A stretch of DNA of 64,000 nt, taken from assembly GCF_010093535.1 (NCBI RefSeq), contig NW_022985166.1, positions 884,537 through 948,536 on the forward strand, read 5' to 3'. Source of the DNA: Lindgomyces ingoldianus. Lineage: Eukaryota > Ascomycota > Dothideomycetes > Pleosporales > Lindgomycetaceae. The notes beneath the pieces were generated by a model, which had not been told where the DNA came from, searched no databases, and saw only the letters and a list, made by a program, of their open reading frames with translations. Shown one piece after another: positions 21,962-33,961 of the stretch. The position numbers were made by a program, and so were the translations under genes. The number at the start of each line of letters is the position of its first letter. The first letter of the stretch is position 1.

Positions 21962-24071
21962 ATGGAGTCTGGATTGGCAAAGATTCTCATCGTTTTCTTC
22001 TTAGCGTCCTTTGCTGCTGCAACCAAAGTCACCGAAACCTTGCGGTTGACTTGGGAAAATGGGGCGCCAAATGGTCAATCACGAAATATGATATTCACCA
22101 ATGGAGGTTTCCCAGGACCGAACTTGATCTTCGATGAAGGAGATGAGGTAGAGGTACGGTTCCCTTGTGCTTGTTTGGTGGTGATCCGTCATGCCAATGT
22201 AGATCTAGATCACTGTGCACAATGACATGCCAAGAAATGCGAGTGTTCACTGGCACGGTTTAGAGTAAGTAGTACTGAAAGATTTCTAGGTATGAGGGCT
22301 AATGTAATAAAATGTAGGCAAACAAGAAGTCCATGGTCCGACGGTGTATCCGGATTAAGTCAAACTCCCATCCTTCCCGGGAAATCGTTTGTCTATCGGT
22401 TTACAGCGTCTCCAACTGGAACTCATTGGTATCACTCTCATGAACAGATGTCGATGTTCGATGGCCTCTATGGCGGGATATTTATTCGGTAAGACCTCGC
22501 ACTTCGTGGTACGGCGAGCCGTACTAGTAGCTAACGAGTAGCTAACCAGTAATAGTCCTAAGAAAGACTGCGAAGCGCCCTGGCCATTTATCAGTGATGA
22601 CACCAGGGATACTGATGCCATGGCTAGAGCGGCTCTCAATCCAGAGCTTGTGATGTTATCAGATTGGTCCCAATACACTTCTGATGAGTATTGGAAAGCA
22701 AATGTAGATTCTGGATTATTAGTCTTGTAAGGGATAGCGCCTAACCGCGAATTCGTCGTCCTTGACTAAGAGAACACCAGTTGTGTAGACAGCATCTTGG
22801 CAAATGGCCAAGGTGCTGTGTATTGCCCATCTCAGGAGTTTCTGATCGATCAAACGGCCCCCGGTATCAAAGACTCAGCCTTCAAAAATGGCGAACATGT
22901 CACCGATAAAGGGTACGCTTGCACTTATGAGGATAATTCACTCTTTCTTTTGAAACTCGCTAACAACGCTAGATGTTTCCCTTTTACAGATGCAATTGAG
23001 GGTGGTACAGTCAACACGAGCCATCCCGAAACTATCCCTGCAAGCTTGCAAGAGGGCTGTATCCCCTCGACAGGTAGCAACGCAACCATTGAAGTAGACC
23101 CGGCAGCCGGTTGGGTCAGCTTTAATTTCATTGCCGCATCAACACAAAAACAGGTTCTTATCTCCATTGACGAGCATCCTATGTGGATCTACGAAGTTGA
23201 CGGACACTGGGTCAAACCGAAGGAGTACCTCTCCGCGGCCATATCAGCTGGCGAACGATTTTCGGCGATGGTAAAGCTCGATAAGCCCCCCGGGACATAT
23301 ACAATACGGCTCCCGGATTCCGGCTCTACTCAGGTTATTTCAGGATTCGCGAACTTGGTGTATAAAGGCTCAAATTCGACCATTGTACCGAAACCGTATG
23401 TTACATATGGAGGTTTTAACGCAACAATCCCTGCTGGTATACAGACATATACGCCCTGGGACCTACCGACAGACATCATGCCCCCCTTTCCTCCCATTGC
23501 ACCTCGCCCAGGCGCGGCGGATGAGGAATACCTCCTCGTCATGGGGCGTCTAAATTCCTCTATCGGCTACACTGTGAATACAAAATACCTGTACCCAATG
23601 ACGTGGAACGCTGATACCCCTCTCCTCTTCTATCCCGACCGGATCCTCCCCGAAGAAGACGGTTATGTAATCCGCACACAAAACGGGTCTTGGGTGGACC
23701 TCATCCTGCAAGTCTCCACGCTCTCTAACGACCTCGCAGCATTTACGCACGTGATGCACAAACACGGTTCCAAAACCTGGCGCGTGGGCATGGGCCCGGG
23801 CATTTGGAACTACTCATCCGTCACCAACGCCATGGCTGAACATCCTGAATTCTTCAATATGGAGGATCCGGGGTATAGGGATACGTGGTTGACGACGTTT
23901 AGTCCAGTCCCTGAGGGTGGGTGGTGGATTGTGTTGAGATACCAGGCTACGAATCCGGGGCCGTGGCTGTTTCACTGCCATATTGAGTTGCACGCGATGG
24001 GAGGTATGGCGATGGCGATTTTGGATGGGGTGGATGAGTGGCCGGAGGTCCCTGACGAGTATCAGTTGTAG
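21962..24071 (+). CDS. Secreted multicopper oxidase, Abr1/laccase-like
   Basis: Predicted 626-residue extracellular or wall-associated oxidase. Five exons: 21962-22153, 22209-22264, 22318-22488, 22556-22726, 22781-24071, with introns of 53-67 nt and intact frame. It begins with a signal peptide ([20 protein letters not shown]). Copper ligands are visible in order: HWHGL (exon 2), THWYHSH (exon 3), a third cluster HVMHKHG, and the C-terminal [12 protein letters not shown], which supplies the type 1 Cys-His pair and trinuclear-site histidines. The third cluster differs from the usual HPxHxHGH of laccases and resembles the Abr1/ascomycete pigment oxidase branch. Several N-glycosylation sequons occur. 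In naphthopyrone and melanin pathways such oxidases couple phenolic monomers outside the cell; that fits its place with the PKS, EthD protein and transporter. Confidence 0.9.
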
Positions 24072-24872
24072 AGTACTGTGTAGGGGGTTTCACGGGCTGT
24101 TGTTTGCGTATGTATTCCACTTTAAAGTACTATACACTGTGATAGAAAGGAGACTACAGCGTTCATGCACCAATGAGTGAAATTAGCTGCTCCTTGGCCT
24201 CGCTTAGCCACGCACAGGCCTAAGTAAAATTTCTTGTAAGTTAGTGTTTTAATAGTGTTGTATTCGTGTTTAGTAGAAGTAAGACAGGTGTAGGAGTAGT
24301 ACGAGGCCTGTCTAATAATTCCTAAAGGTTGTGTAATATTTAATTCAAAACTAAATAGGGAGCTTTGGTAAACTAACCCTGACCAGGATGCACCAGTCAC
24401 GACTTCAAACAAGGGCATCGGAGGTCGTCGGGCTGGTGCAATGCCAAGCCTCCGATGGTGCACAATTGGCGTTTTATCTGATCGGCTGCACTCCCTGCTA
24501 GCGTGATCAGGGTGTTCGCCCGCTTCTCAAGATGTCAGCCTGTGCGCGACCGCCAAAGACGACTCTCCTTTCGCAACTGTGCATCCGACACCCACACGGA
24601 GCCAACGCCAAGAAAATGTCGCATATTCATGCTTCAGCTTCAGCTGTTCCTGCTTCGCTACGTCCAGGTCGGCGGGCACAACGGTGTGCGGCGCATTTTG
24701 TGAGGCGCGGAAGGTGATCTTGAATTTCCCGAAGTGGCCACAGACTAGTAGGGGCCCCTGAGAAGAGGCTGAAGCTTGATTAGTTCGCGTCTTGGCGAGC
24801 CATTTTTTGGTGGGGAGAATTCGTGATTCACACTGACGTAATGTGCGCCCAGAATGAACACTTCGTAGTTGT
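24072..24872. other. Intergenic, short inverted repeat only
   Basis: No gene is supported. A 10-bp inverted pair, GCATCGGAGG at about 24416 and CCTCCGATGG at about 24450, is flanked by diverged copies of a ATGCACCAG/CTGGTGCA motif and might be the end of a small palindromic element. Confidence 0.3.
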
Positions 24873-26399
24873 TTGCTAAGGCAAGTCAGCGTAAAGTATA
24901 AGATTAGCCAATGGAATGAGCGTCCTGATCTTGTAGACAACTTCAAACGGTTTTTCAAGTCAGGCACGGCGTATAACCAATACCTCCTGACAACAAAGCG
25001 GGTCGCTTCCCTGCTGATTCAGCTCATTGCAGAAAAGACGACACTTATAGACCAAGCCAGCCTGGTACGTTTCTTGTATTGTTATTTTGTGTGTATATTC
25101 TGACATGAGAAGAACGAAAATGATATGTTTAAGAAGCTCGTTGATTTTGCGGACCATTGTCAATCTCAAAGAAAGAGTACTTTCGCCGAAAGATTCCGAT
25201 TGTGTAAGAAAGAAAAGGATTGCAACCGATGCATTAATCTGCTAGAACGATGGAACAAGCGGCTAGAAGGATTGATTGAGGTGGCGCAGGAGCCACATCT
25301 AAGGAGAGTCACAGCGTCTCTGAGTCTCAGCTCGACGTCTAGCAGCCTAGGGAACGCTATTGTCCTCAATATAAAGGATCCCTCAGCTCGAATTTGCCGT
25401 CTAGCGAGAGATCTTTACATGGTGCTCTCGCGGTGTTGGAGCTGTAAATGTCGCGAATTTCATGAGGCTAAGTCTTATCTCAACATTCACGGTCTAGAGC
25501 AGCACTTCTTGAATACTGATGCCGAGTTCGAATTTCCCGTTTCCTTACCTCTAACGGGCCGTTCGGCCGGGTGCTGGAGAGAAGGTGTAGTGGGAATCAG
25601 GGCTGCAAATTAAATTGCCACGTCATCAACTTCGGCTTCACTAAAGCTAAATGTTCGATCTAGTTCACCTTTGGGAGCTAAGGACTTAGAGGTACACCAA
25701 ATATGCAAGGCACTCAACTCAGGCATAACTGGGCTAGGACTCCAATTGCTAATGGAAGACATAAATGGCCAACATCGCCTCTAGAGGCTTGATCCTAAAC
25801 CTAGGCGCATTCCTGTTAGATCCTAAACCACCCGCATCGCTGCTTGATTTACTATCAGGCAGCGCGATGATCGGCTCGTACGAGAATTGCGAGCTCGCCA
25901 TCACCAGCGCCTATTCCGTACTCCTGCCCTACGATACCCTTGGTTGCGCTCTCAATAGGACAAGACCCACCTATCGTTCTTCTACAAGACGGAGAACGAG
26001 CCTAACTTCACTCGGCCGTTCACCTCAACGCGGTTCGAACTTCTTACTTGGGAGGTTGGCTCCGACGAATCTAGCGTCTTCCACCGAAACTCCCTGATTC
26101 TCTATCTTGGAATTCTCCTCATCGAGATTTTCAAGGAGAAGCCGATTGAAAGATGGCGGAGAGAAGAGGAGAGAGCCATTGTTTCCCCTGCTACTGAGTA
26201 CGTAATCAATCTAGAGGTCGCTCATCGTGTTGTCAAGAAGATGGATAATACGCCTTCAACATTGGCTATCAAGGCTCGCCTGGATTTGGACTGGATTCCT
26301 CAAGGGCAACCTGTCAAGCTTGAAGATCCAGAAATGCGCAATGGGCTTTTAAAAAATGTAATTGTTCCCTTAGAGTTAGAGATTACTATGGTCAGTTAA
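24873..26399 (+). pseudogene. Broken DUF7580-type gene
   Basis: Conceptual reading recovers pieces of the fungal DUF7580 family (often found with HeLo/prion-like domains). A 48-nt intron at 25065-25112 joins ...TLIDQASL to NENDMFKKLVDF in frame. The middle piece (25113-25616) includes LARDLYMVLSRCWSCKC, the family's Trp-Cys-x-Cys block. After a stop at 25612 the frame is lost; a segment near 25880-25930 and then, in another frame, PWLRSQ-stop-DKTHLSFF (TAG near 25958 in place of the expected Trp codon, a G-to-A change) leads into an intact C-terminal part LILYLGILLIEIFKEKPIE ending at 26399. Multiple frame breaks and stops make it a pseudogene unless unrecognised introns rescue it. No function is assigned to the family here. 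Confidence 0.6.
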
Positions 26400-26468
26400 T
26401 AGCTGTTTCATCATGCTTAAGAAACGCAGACGCCATATTACGTCTCCTCTCTTAAAATTTATAGGCCA

Positions 26469-26601
26469 CTAGAAGGTGGTGCGGATGCCGCTAGAAGTGG
26501 GAGCAGAGGTAAATGCCAAAGACGGAAACTTGGGGAATGCACTGCTAGTGACATCAGATACGAGCTGTGAGAAGGTGGTGTTGTTGCTGCTAGATGCATA
26601 A
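26469..26601 (+). pseudogene. Ankyrin-repeat relic
   Basis: An isolated one-and-a-bit ankyrin unit is legible: VGAEVNAKDGNLGNALLVTSD followed by EKVVLLLLDA and a stop. The NALLVTS and VVLLLLDA parts match the ankyrin unit of the NLR at 6.2-7.9 kb in layout, but with many substitutions and an upstream stop. It is probably the tail of a decayed NLR or the end of the broken gene before it. Confidence 0.6.
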
Positions 26602-29352
26602 TTATATCGGTTTTCCTTCATGTCTCCATTTCAAAGAATAGTCCGGGGATAGGCGTGAATATATAACTAACTAATTTGCCACTAGGCACAGAGAGGCTTC
26701 TGGAAATCTTTGGAACTGCAGTTAAGCTTAGAGATTGGCCACGGTTTAGTTTTAAAGAAAGTGGATGAACATCTCGACCACGCTGGCAGGGAGGGCAGCC
26801 GGCCCGCACTGGTTATGACCTTGTAGACGCTTCGAGATGTATAGATAATAGTGGTACAGTAGCGGTACATATGGCACAGCTCATAATATACTATTGATAT
26901 AGCCACTTTCTAAGCCACATATGCTGCCCTGCAAAGCGCTAAGACTCACTTAGTAAGCGCATTTCTGAGCAGCGGTTCGCTCAGAATAACCAAAGTCCAG
27001 GAACTGGAAACCAATACCGGTCGCTACTGTATGGCTTCGATAGATGCCGACTTCGGTTGTGACTTAGTGTCACGAGCAGAACGCAGCCAGGCTTGAGCTC
27101 GGCCGGATGTGTCCATACCGAACTTGAATGGACAAGGAATCCGAATGCAACTAGGTATAGGGCAAAGAAGTAGCATGTATATAAGCAGTAACGAATCTCT
27201 GCCTTGGAGGGCAGCGATTCGTAAAGGTCAAGATCTATACTAGTGGCTTCGTCCAATCAATGCCCCCCAGAAGAGCAAGTTCAGCCTGTCCAGTGTATTG
27301 CACACTTCATTTTGACACTTATAATAAGTAGCTACCTACGTCGCATGAAAAAGCCTGGATTATTAAACGTAATACTACTAAATGCATAAATTTACAACAA
27401 TCTACTAATTCATATATCCTGCTGCCATGCTTATTGCTAGTTAAAAGTATTGTATAAAAGTACTATAGCCTACTAAAATCTATACCTGTTTCAAATACTA
27501 ATGGAAAGATATTTTAGCTAACCTTCGTATAAATCTTTCTAAATTCGAAGAATACACCAACATTCTCGCAAATACACCCCGACGTCGACGCCATTCCGCG
27601 CCTTTCTACTTAGTCGACCGTTCACCTAAAGTTCTGCCTTCCTCCCAATCTATCTTCCCTCTTTGCTGGAAGTCTTGGAAACAATTCCCTCTCATATTAT
27701 ACTCCTATTTGTTTGCGGCATTTCCCCAAGGATCCGGAATACATTAAAGGGTCTCTTTCATCGCATACCCACCTGAGTCTCCGCCAATACTAACGTTCCG
27801 TTCTCCTCATCCACAAACCGACGACTTTAATAATTACAACCAAAAATGGCCTCAGCATTACCCCCTCACTCCTTCTCTATAGCTCCACACTCAAATTCGT
27901 CACAAATCGGGACTTTATGTTAGAAATTGCATGCTTGAAAGAAAGTGAATAAGCGGCGAGCACAAGTAAGGCCGATGTCATGTATGAAGAGATTAGATCA
28001 GTGAATACAGCTGGTGGGGGCTTACCCTTTTGCACTATTTTCCCGGGAATTTATACTGTATATTGGAGGCACAATTCTGAGTGACATTTGGAAGGTTTCC
28101 AGGGCCGTGTTTAGAAAATTAGAAGCAGCATGGTAAGATGAATGATGAATGTACTGAAAAAGATTGGGCATGGTTGCCTTTTCTCGGAGAGAGAATCCAA
28201 TTACAGCATTGCATAAAAGCCTTTGCATTTTCGACATCACAAAGCGCGAATATATCACCCTCCCTCCATCTCCCCAGTGACTTTACTCCCAGCCCCTCAA
28301 TGAAATCTATTCCTCTCCGTAAACTCATCATTCTCAAAAGCACGTGAACCTTCTCATTCACCTTCGCCCCAATATCATTACATAAGCAACACGCCACAAT
28401 CGCCAAAATACCAAAACTCAGATTAATTAGCGCTGTTACCCTAAGCGCATGGACGTAAGCCTATTGGAACACCGCGCCGGCAGCCACGGTGATGTCAGGT
28501 GTGATGCCGGGGACTTGGTTGAGGGCCGTGGAGCGTTTGGGGATGGAGGTGAGGGAGATGCCAAGGGGGTAGGGCTAGACATACCGAATCTACTCACACC
28601 AGCAAGAGTTCCAGAAACAACTCAATTCGACTTGCGGAACTCTTAATTGGATAAAGGTAAGAGACAGTATCCGTGCCCATCCAAAACAAGTCTAGGAAAG
28701 GAAGAAGAAGACCATCATCAGGACTTTACGGGTTACATCTCCGAGACCGAGAAGAGCACCAAAGAATATCATGATAGTAGCCGGCTCGGCAAGGCTCCAC
28801 TTCCTACAGAGAATCAGCGCCGACCTATCTATGTTTGGCCGGAATGAGAGGATGTGAGAGACGTAATAGCATAATGGTTGACATTAGGTGGGAGCCGAAA
28901 AGAATATGTAGATGGTTGGGTCAATTGGAAAGGGATCTTCCAGAATTTCGCGGACTCCACTGTCTATCGGAGATTCATTAGGTCTAGACTCCAAGTACAA
29001 TTCTGTGCCTGTCGATCGAGTTGGTCATGCGCTTCCGTAAAGTCCATAGCCTTCACTCGGTACAGAAGATCTTCCCCAAGCTATTAGGAAATCTAGGGAC
29101 CCTCGCCGAAGGATCTTAAAGGTATTCCATAACCAAGGAATTCGGGACGAATAATGTTTTCACTGATTAGTCTCGTATATTACGAGCTGCGACTGGTCTA
29201 GAATGCGGACTGTCAAAGATCGATATTGAGTACAATTGAGTACATGATTTAATGTAGCTTCTGTCTCGCTAGCCCTTCAATATTCGTGCTGGGGGGGCTT
29301 ACCCCTCTATCAAGTTGGCCAGTCCTTGAGACGTGGAGGACTTACAAGCGCT
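26602..29352. other. 2.7-kb gene-poor spacer
   Basis: Short frames occur (for example a 91-codon minus frame at 26981-27256 with one hydrophobic stretch), but none shows a recognisable domain or convincing splice structure. 27310-27560 is strongly AT-rich. I see no RNA gene. Confidence 0.5.
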
Positions 29353-30654
29353 CTAGTTCCCCATTGGAACCCCCATAGTCAGTAGCCCACCCCAATTACC
29401 CACTGCACCAGCCACACTGCCTACCTTCTTTCTCTTTTCCCTACTCCTCTCCTCCCTTGCAAACACGCACACGGCGGTGAGAATCAGCAATCCACACCAA
29501 TCCTGATCTCCTGTCACTTTGTAATCATACACCTCCAAAACTCCAAACTCACTAATCCCCTTCTGCGAGCCTCCAAACCGAGCCAAAACCGCTCCCGACT
29601 GTTCGTCCACCAATTTCAATCGCCTATCTACGCCAGTAATGGACTCTAAGTCATGCATCCACTTGTACTTCCCCAGTCCCGGCACCGAGAGGGCATAGGT
29701 ACTCTTGTTCATGTTCGTGTTGCTCCCTGAGCGATCTAGAGTGATATCTGTACCATACGCATCGAACTTGCATTCCAAGAACTTTCCCTGAACCGTTTGT
29801 ATGAGGCAGTGGCCGACGACGTCACCATGTTGTTGGAAGGTCGAGTAGATGGAGCGGTGAATTGCGACTTCAATTGTGTCACGCCATGCCTTTTTTACCG
29901 AGAGTGTGATCGAGTAGGAATACGAGTTCAGTGATTCCGAGGTAACGTTGAGTTTTCCGGAGAGATTTTGTGAGATGTGGTAGGTGACAAGAGGATCAGA
30001 AGAGGTGGTAACTGCCAGGGCTTCCAACGAGGCGTAGTACTGTACGATTGGGCGATTTTGAGGCCTGTACGGGTGAGATTTTGTGTACGTTCGTACAACA
30101 GGGAGGAGGAGAGGTAGGTGTACGTATCGTAACTGTTACGGCTCACGTAATCTGTACAAGTAGTACAATTTAATTAAAGTACGCTGTACTCTAGTTAAAA
30201 CAGCTAAGACTATAGGTCTCTAGAGACGCAAGATTAAGGTCTAATTAATTCATTCTCCCTAGTAACAAGAGCAGATAGGACTAGATAAGGCCTGTAAGGC
30301 TGCAAGAGGCGTGGATAGATAACTCTGCAATAGAAAATAGTCTGTAATAGGCATTTTTAAGACAACAGACAGATGGATAGATTAAAACCCTTAGAAAGAG
30401 ATTTAAGCGTCCGCAGGCCTCCTGCTCGCCAGAGCCCTTATACCCCTCCAGAACCCCTATACAAACTTCCCAAAAAGGTAATACAATCCGTACTACGTAC
30501 TGTACCTAGGGCATTATTAAACGTACGGTACGGCTCACGAACTTGGTACGTTCGTACTGAACACGTGACCGTTACGGTTCACTTTGTACGGACCGTAGTA
30601 CGGCCCGTTGGAAGCCCTGGTAACTGCAGGTTTGGATTTCCTAAATAGACCCAT
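29353..30654 (-). pseudogene. Small conserved-looking gene interrupted by a hAT element
   Basis: The uninterrupted part, 30007-29353, encodes a beta-rich soluble protein with no domain I can name (segments NSYSYSITLSVKKAWRD, GVLEVYDYKVTGDQDWCG, and a C-terminal KKVGSVAGAVGNWGG). On the far side of the 604-bp insertion the frame resumes at 30654 with ATG and the start MGLFRKSKPAV. If the insertion and one copy of its 8-bp target duplication are removed, the frame is continuous: 35 + 655 nt = 230 codons, 229 residues. As it stands, the transcript would read into the element, so the product is lost or altered; an ATG-less frame continues from the element's terminal repeat (LEALAV). The overall fold could be of the tubby/LURP type, but that is a guess. 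Confidence 0.75.
30016..30619. mobile_element. Non-autonomous hAT element (MITE), 604 bp
   Basis: Flanked by a perfect 8-bp direct repeat, GTAACTGC at 30008-30015 and 30620-30627, the target-site length of hAT transposons. Termini are inverted: CAGGGCTTCCAACG begins the left end and its complement ends the right end, and similarity continues imperfectly for about 30 bp through a CGTAGTAC/CGTACTAC block. The subterminal regions are dense in short TACG/CGTA motifs on both sides. No transposase coding is seen inside. The perfect target duplication and legible host frame imply a recent insertion. Confidence 0.88.
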
Positions 30655-31370
30655 GATGATTTGGTGTTTGGATACAAGGAATTTCTAGGGTGGCCTCGGA
30701 TAGGTAAACAAGCAATTCCTTAGGCGTTGTAATTGAAGCCTAATTAAAGATGTCGGAAACAAGGAATCCAAGTAGGCGGTCATGGTGAATTTGTATGGCC
30801 ATTTGATGTACAAAGGTATGACGGCGTAGGATCAACGGACACCGAGCACTTGATATAAGATACAGGGACTTGAGCCTGTAGACTTCGCAGTTCGTTACCG
30901 TAAAGGGTATCCATCTGGCGATCCTGTGAGGCTCGGAAAGTGAGGTCATACGCCAGTTACGTCAGCGTGCTTAAACCAGTCGAGATGGACCGTGCATTCA
31001 CTCTTCAAATTTCAGCTGCTTGTTTTTAGCACTCCTCTCGCATTTTGTTGCCCTCTCAAGGAGTCTCTACTAAACAAATCCGAGCACCGTTAGCCTATTC
31101 CGAACATTAACACTCACGATCCTTCACAACTGACCTCGTACGATCACTCTCACGCTCAACATCAAACGTGGCAGGTGTGATTTAGGCCAGAAAATTGCGT
31201 CCTGTTAACTCACATTCTCTCTAATCCTAACAGGCGGTTAACCAATCAAATCCATGCTGATGATATTCCATGGTGGGTGCGAGTATGCTGTATAGCTTTT
31301 CGGCTGGCAGAATTTCTGTCCCCACCTTTCAAATTTCCAATCCTAGAAGCCTACTATCTCATCTACCTCC
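30655..31370. other. Intergenic, no gene seen
   Basis: Holds the promoter of the disrupted gene and the 3' side of the next minus-strand gene. No supported frame. Confidence 0.5.
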
Positions 31371-32693
31371 TTAAATATTAAACAAAAACCTCGCCAAGTT
31401 TCCTTTATCCCCATCCAATGCTACACTAATATCCTCAATCTCCCCTGGCAACCTCACATCCACGCACGTGCAATTCTTTCCTTCCCCAAACACCGCAGTC
31501 ACATTCCCCGTTGTTGAATTACTGATTCCAGGACACACCCCTACGGTCGTAGAAATCGCAGATGACTTGGAGGCAAAATATGTCTGCGAGTAAGCATATG
31601 CAGCAATGATATTCGTAGCATACAGCGCAAGGGCTCCTGCGTACGCGATGAATCGATGCGGGTTCTTGTTTAGCGGATGATACGCGTCTCGGCCCTTTTC
31701 TTTTGATACCGATTCTTGGACTGGTGGTGTTTGTCCTTGCGGAGGGAAGTACGGTGCTGAGTAATATCCCTGCTGATAGCCCTGCTGATACTGAGGTAAA
31801 GGCTGAGGGTGATATTGCTGTGTCGGCTGCGGAAGAGGCGGACACCCGTTCTTTCGCCAGCGCAACCATTCAAAGTCCTTCTGGATCTGGTATATCAGTG
31901 TCGCGAGGAAGTACAACCCTAGGACGCCGAGGAAGATACGGTTCACAAGGATCGGAATGGAATGCGGCTCGCGGAGGCCAAGTTGCTGCGGACTCGCGCA
32001 AGGGAAACTCGTAGCTGGCGTCCCGAAGGCCGAGTAGTAGGTACAGTCCCCTCCACCAAGTCCCTTGTCTGGCAGAATTGCCGCACACGACTCACTCTGC
32101 ACTTGATACAGCAGCGCGACTCCAATACTCGGGAGTGTGAAGCACGCGAAGTTGGCGATGACAACAATGGCGACAATCCAGGCTACGATCCTCGCCATCC
32201 ACCGTCCCCGAATCTTTGCGCTGTACATCTGTGCTCCTATACAAAATACAGCGATATATCCATTCCCACCGATCTTCCTTACCAGGTCACGGTGGCCCCA
32301 GTTCTGTCGCAGATGCACGAGCCCTGAGATGGACTGAAAGAAGGTCATGAAGAGGCCGAATCCCGTGAGGATAGTTTTTGCGCCATTGACGGAGGGCTGG
32401 AGAGTCCAGACACAGTCTGCAGGCTCCTGATGCTTCCATCCCGAGCTGATGGTGTAGACACCAATGAAAAAATCGAGGATCCCGCCGATAAGGGAGCTCC
32501 ACCAAGGAAGGGTGCGGGTTATACCCACAGGAGAGATGGCCAAGGGCGAGGAGGAGTTAGTAGAGTTCGTAAGGGAGGTTATGGTGGTAGAGTTGCCGCG
32601 TGCCACAAGGTCAAAATAAGAGGCAGAAGCTGAAGCGAAGAAGAAAGGCAAGAGAAGAGTGACAAGACTAGCAAACTTGGATTTCGACGCCAT
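31371..32693 (-). CDS. Multi-spanning membrane protein of unknown function
   Basis: Single-exon frame of 440 residues. It starts with a signal-like hydrophobic segment (FASLVTLLLPFFFASASAS) and an Asn/Ser/Thr-rich extracellular piece with several glycosylation sequons. Hydrophobic spans follow: WSSLIGGILDFFIGVYTIS, ILTGFGLFMTFFQSIS, NGYIAVFCIGAQMY, MARIVAWIVAIVVIANFACF, ILVNRIFLGVLGLYFLATL and, near the end, FIAYAGALALYATNIIAAYAYS. Between the last two lies a cytoplasmic Pro/Gln/Tyr-rich loop (QQYHPQPLPQYQQGYQQGYY). A C-terminal CTCVDVRLPGEIEDI segment follows. I do not recognise the family; the layout suggests a plasma-membrane or vacuolar protein. A frame this long with clean topology makes the gene itself likely. 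Confidence 0.75.
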   Translation of the reverse strand: MASKSKFASLVTLLLPFFFASASASYFDLVARGNSTTITSLTNSTNSSSPLAISPVGITRTLPWWSSLIGGILDFFIGVYTISSGWKHQEPADCVWTLQPSVNGAKTILTGFGLFMTFFQSISGLVHLRQNWGHRDLVRKIGGNGYIAVFCIGAQMYSAKIRGRWMARIVAWIVAIVVIANFACFTLPSIGVALLYQVQSESCAAILPDKGLGGGDCTYYSAFGTPATSFPCASPQQLGLREPHSIPILVNRIFLGVLGLYFLATLIYQIQKDFEWLRWRKNGCPPLPQPTQQYHPQPLPQYQQGYQQGYYSAPYFPPQGQTPPVQESVSKEKGRDAYHPLNKNPHRFIAYAGALALYATNIIAAYAYSQTYFASKSSAISTTVGVCPGISNSTTGNVTAVFGEGKNCTCVDVRLPGEIEDISVALDGDKGNLARFLFNI

Positions 32694-33961
32694 GGTGGCA
32701 GAGAGGCGCTCACAAGCTTCACCTTCCAGACGCTGTGGAAAACCACAAACCGGCTCAATACCGCTGGGCTTGCATCATGAATAAGTAGGGCGGTCATGGC
32801 TTTCCGGCTCCACATACATCTCCCCCAGATGCTAGGGGTTCTCTCCTCCATCCTTCGAATCGTGGTTGCAAGCACGTTGCAAGTCCACACGCAGACAGCA
32901 CTGCGCCTCGTCCGGGGTAAAAACGTTAGGATTCACTCATTTCTTTGGGTTCCTGCCCCTGCCCTTCCGCAAAAAGATTCTAAGCGACGAGCGCCACATC
33001 ATGCAAAATGTCCAAATCAATAACTAGCCCTGTCAAGATGGTCGAAAATACGAATTGCGACGTTTCTGGCCCCCAGCCTTGCTGTAACATGAGGAGCATC
33101 ACACCTAAGTTTCGTTATTTGTGCACGAACCAAGCTCACAGCCTTACCAGTCGAAAGCTATCATCGGCTACAAAGGGTGCAAGATAGTGCAAGAAATGCA
33201 TCTTTCTTTCTTCAATCTCCTCATTCATCCACCTTGCATTTCACAAAGCATATAATCAACCTCTGCATCAAGACACCACCTAAAATACGATTCCAGGACC
33301 CTTGCTTGAACATCTGCACCTGCAGCAGGGTCAAATATTCGCTGCTCCGGAATTGCCGCAGTTCGAAATACGAAGCCAACATCAATGTCATTGGTAGATA
33401 GCAATGGTGGGGGCCGGAAACACGAAAAGGATGTTCGTATAAGCTTTCAGAGGATAGCTTTATTCGGGCGTGGCACTTGGCGGGTGAACGGAGGAGTGAG
33501 GCCGGCTCAGAGGTGGGATGCCTTAACGTGTCACATCTTATCATTCAACGCAGAATAACAGGGGGGAACTGAGGCTGGGAGTTGACCTCTTGTTGGCATT
33601 CTCCCTCACCCCAGAAAGGAATTTAAGTGACCAAATTCGCTAGAACAATGTTCCACGATAGGTGCAAATTATTGTTACATTTTCAAACACTGCGCTATTG
33701 ACCAACAAAGACTCCAGACGGTTGAAGCGCTTCTAATGATAAGTGGTGGTGAAAGTTAGTTGTTACCTCGCCTCTGTATTCATTCTCATCTTTCGTCCCG
33801 TATTGCAACTTTTCTCCAAATTTGCTCTTAGTTGCTGCTTATCACTAAAAACAATATCATCAGTCACCATCCTCCCACACTCTTCAATTCTTAATGCTGT
33901 ATCCCATTTATCTAGCAATAACGTGAATTAAACCTTGATTTCCTTCTTCCTACATCCCTAC
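32694..33961. other. Intergenic, no gene seen
   Basis: Upstream region of the membrane-protein gene. Only short frames without recognisable content. Confidence 0.5.
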
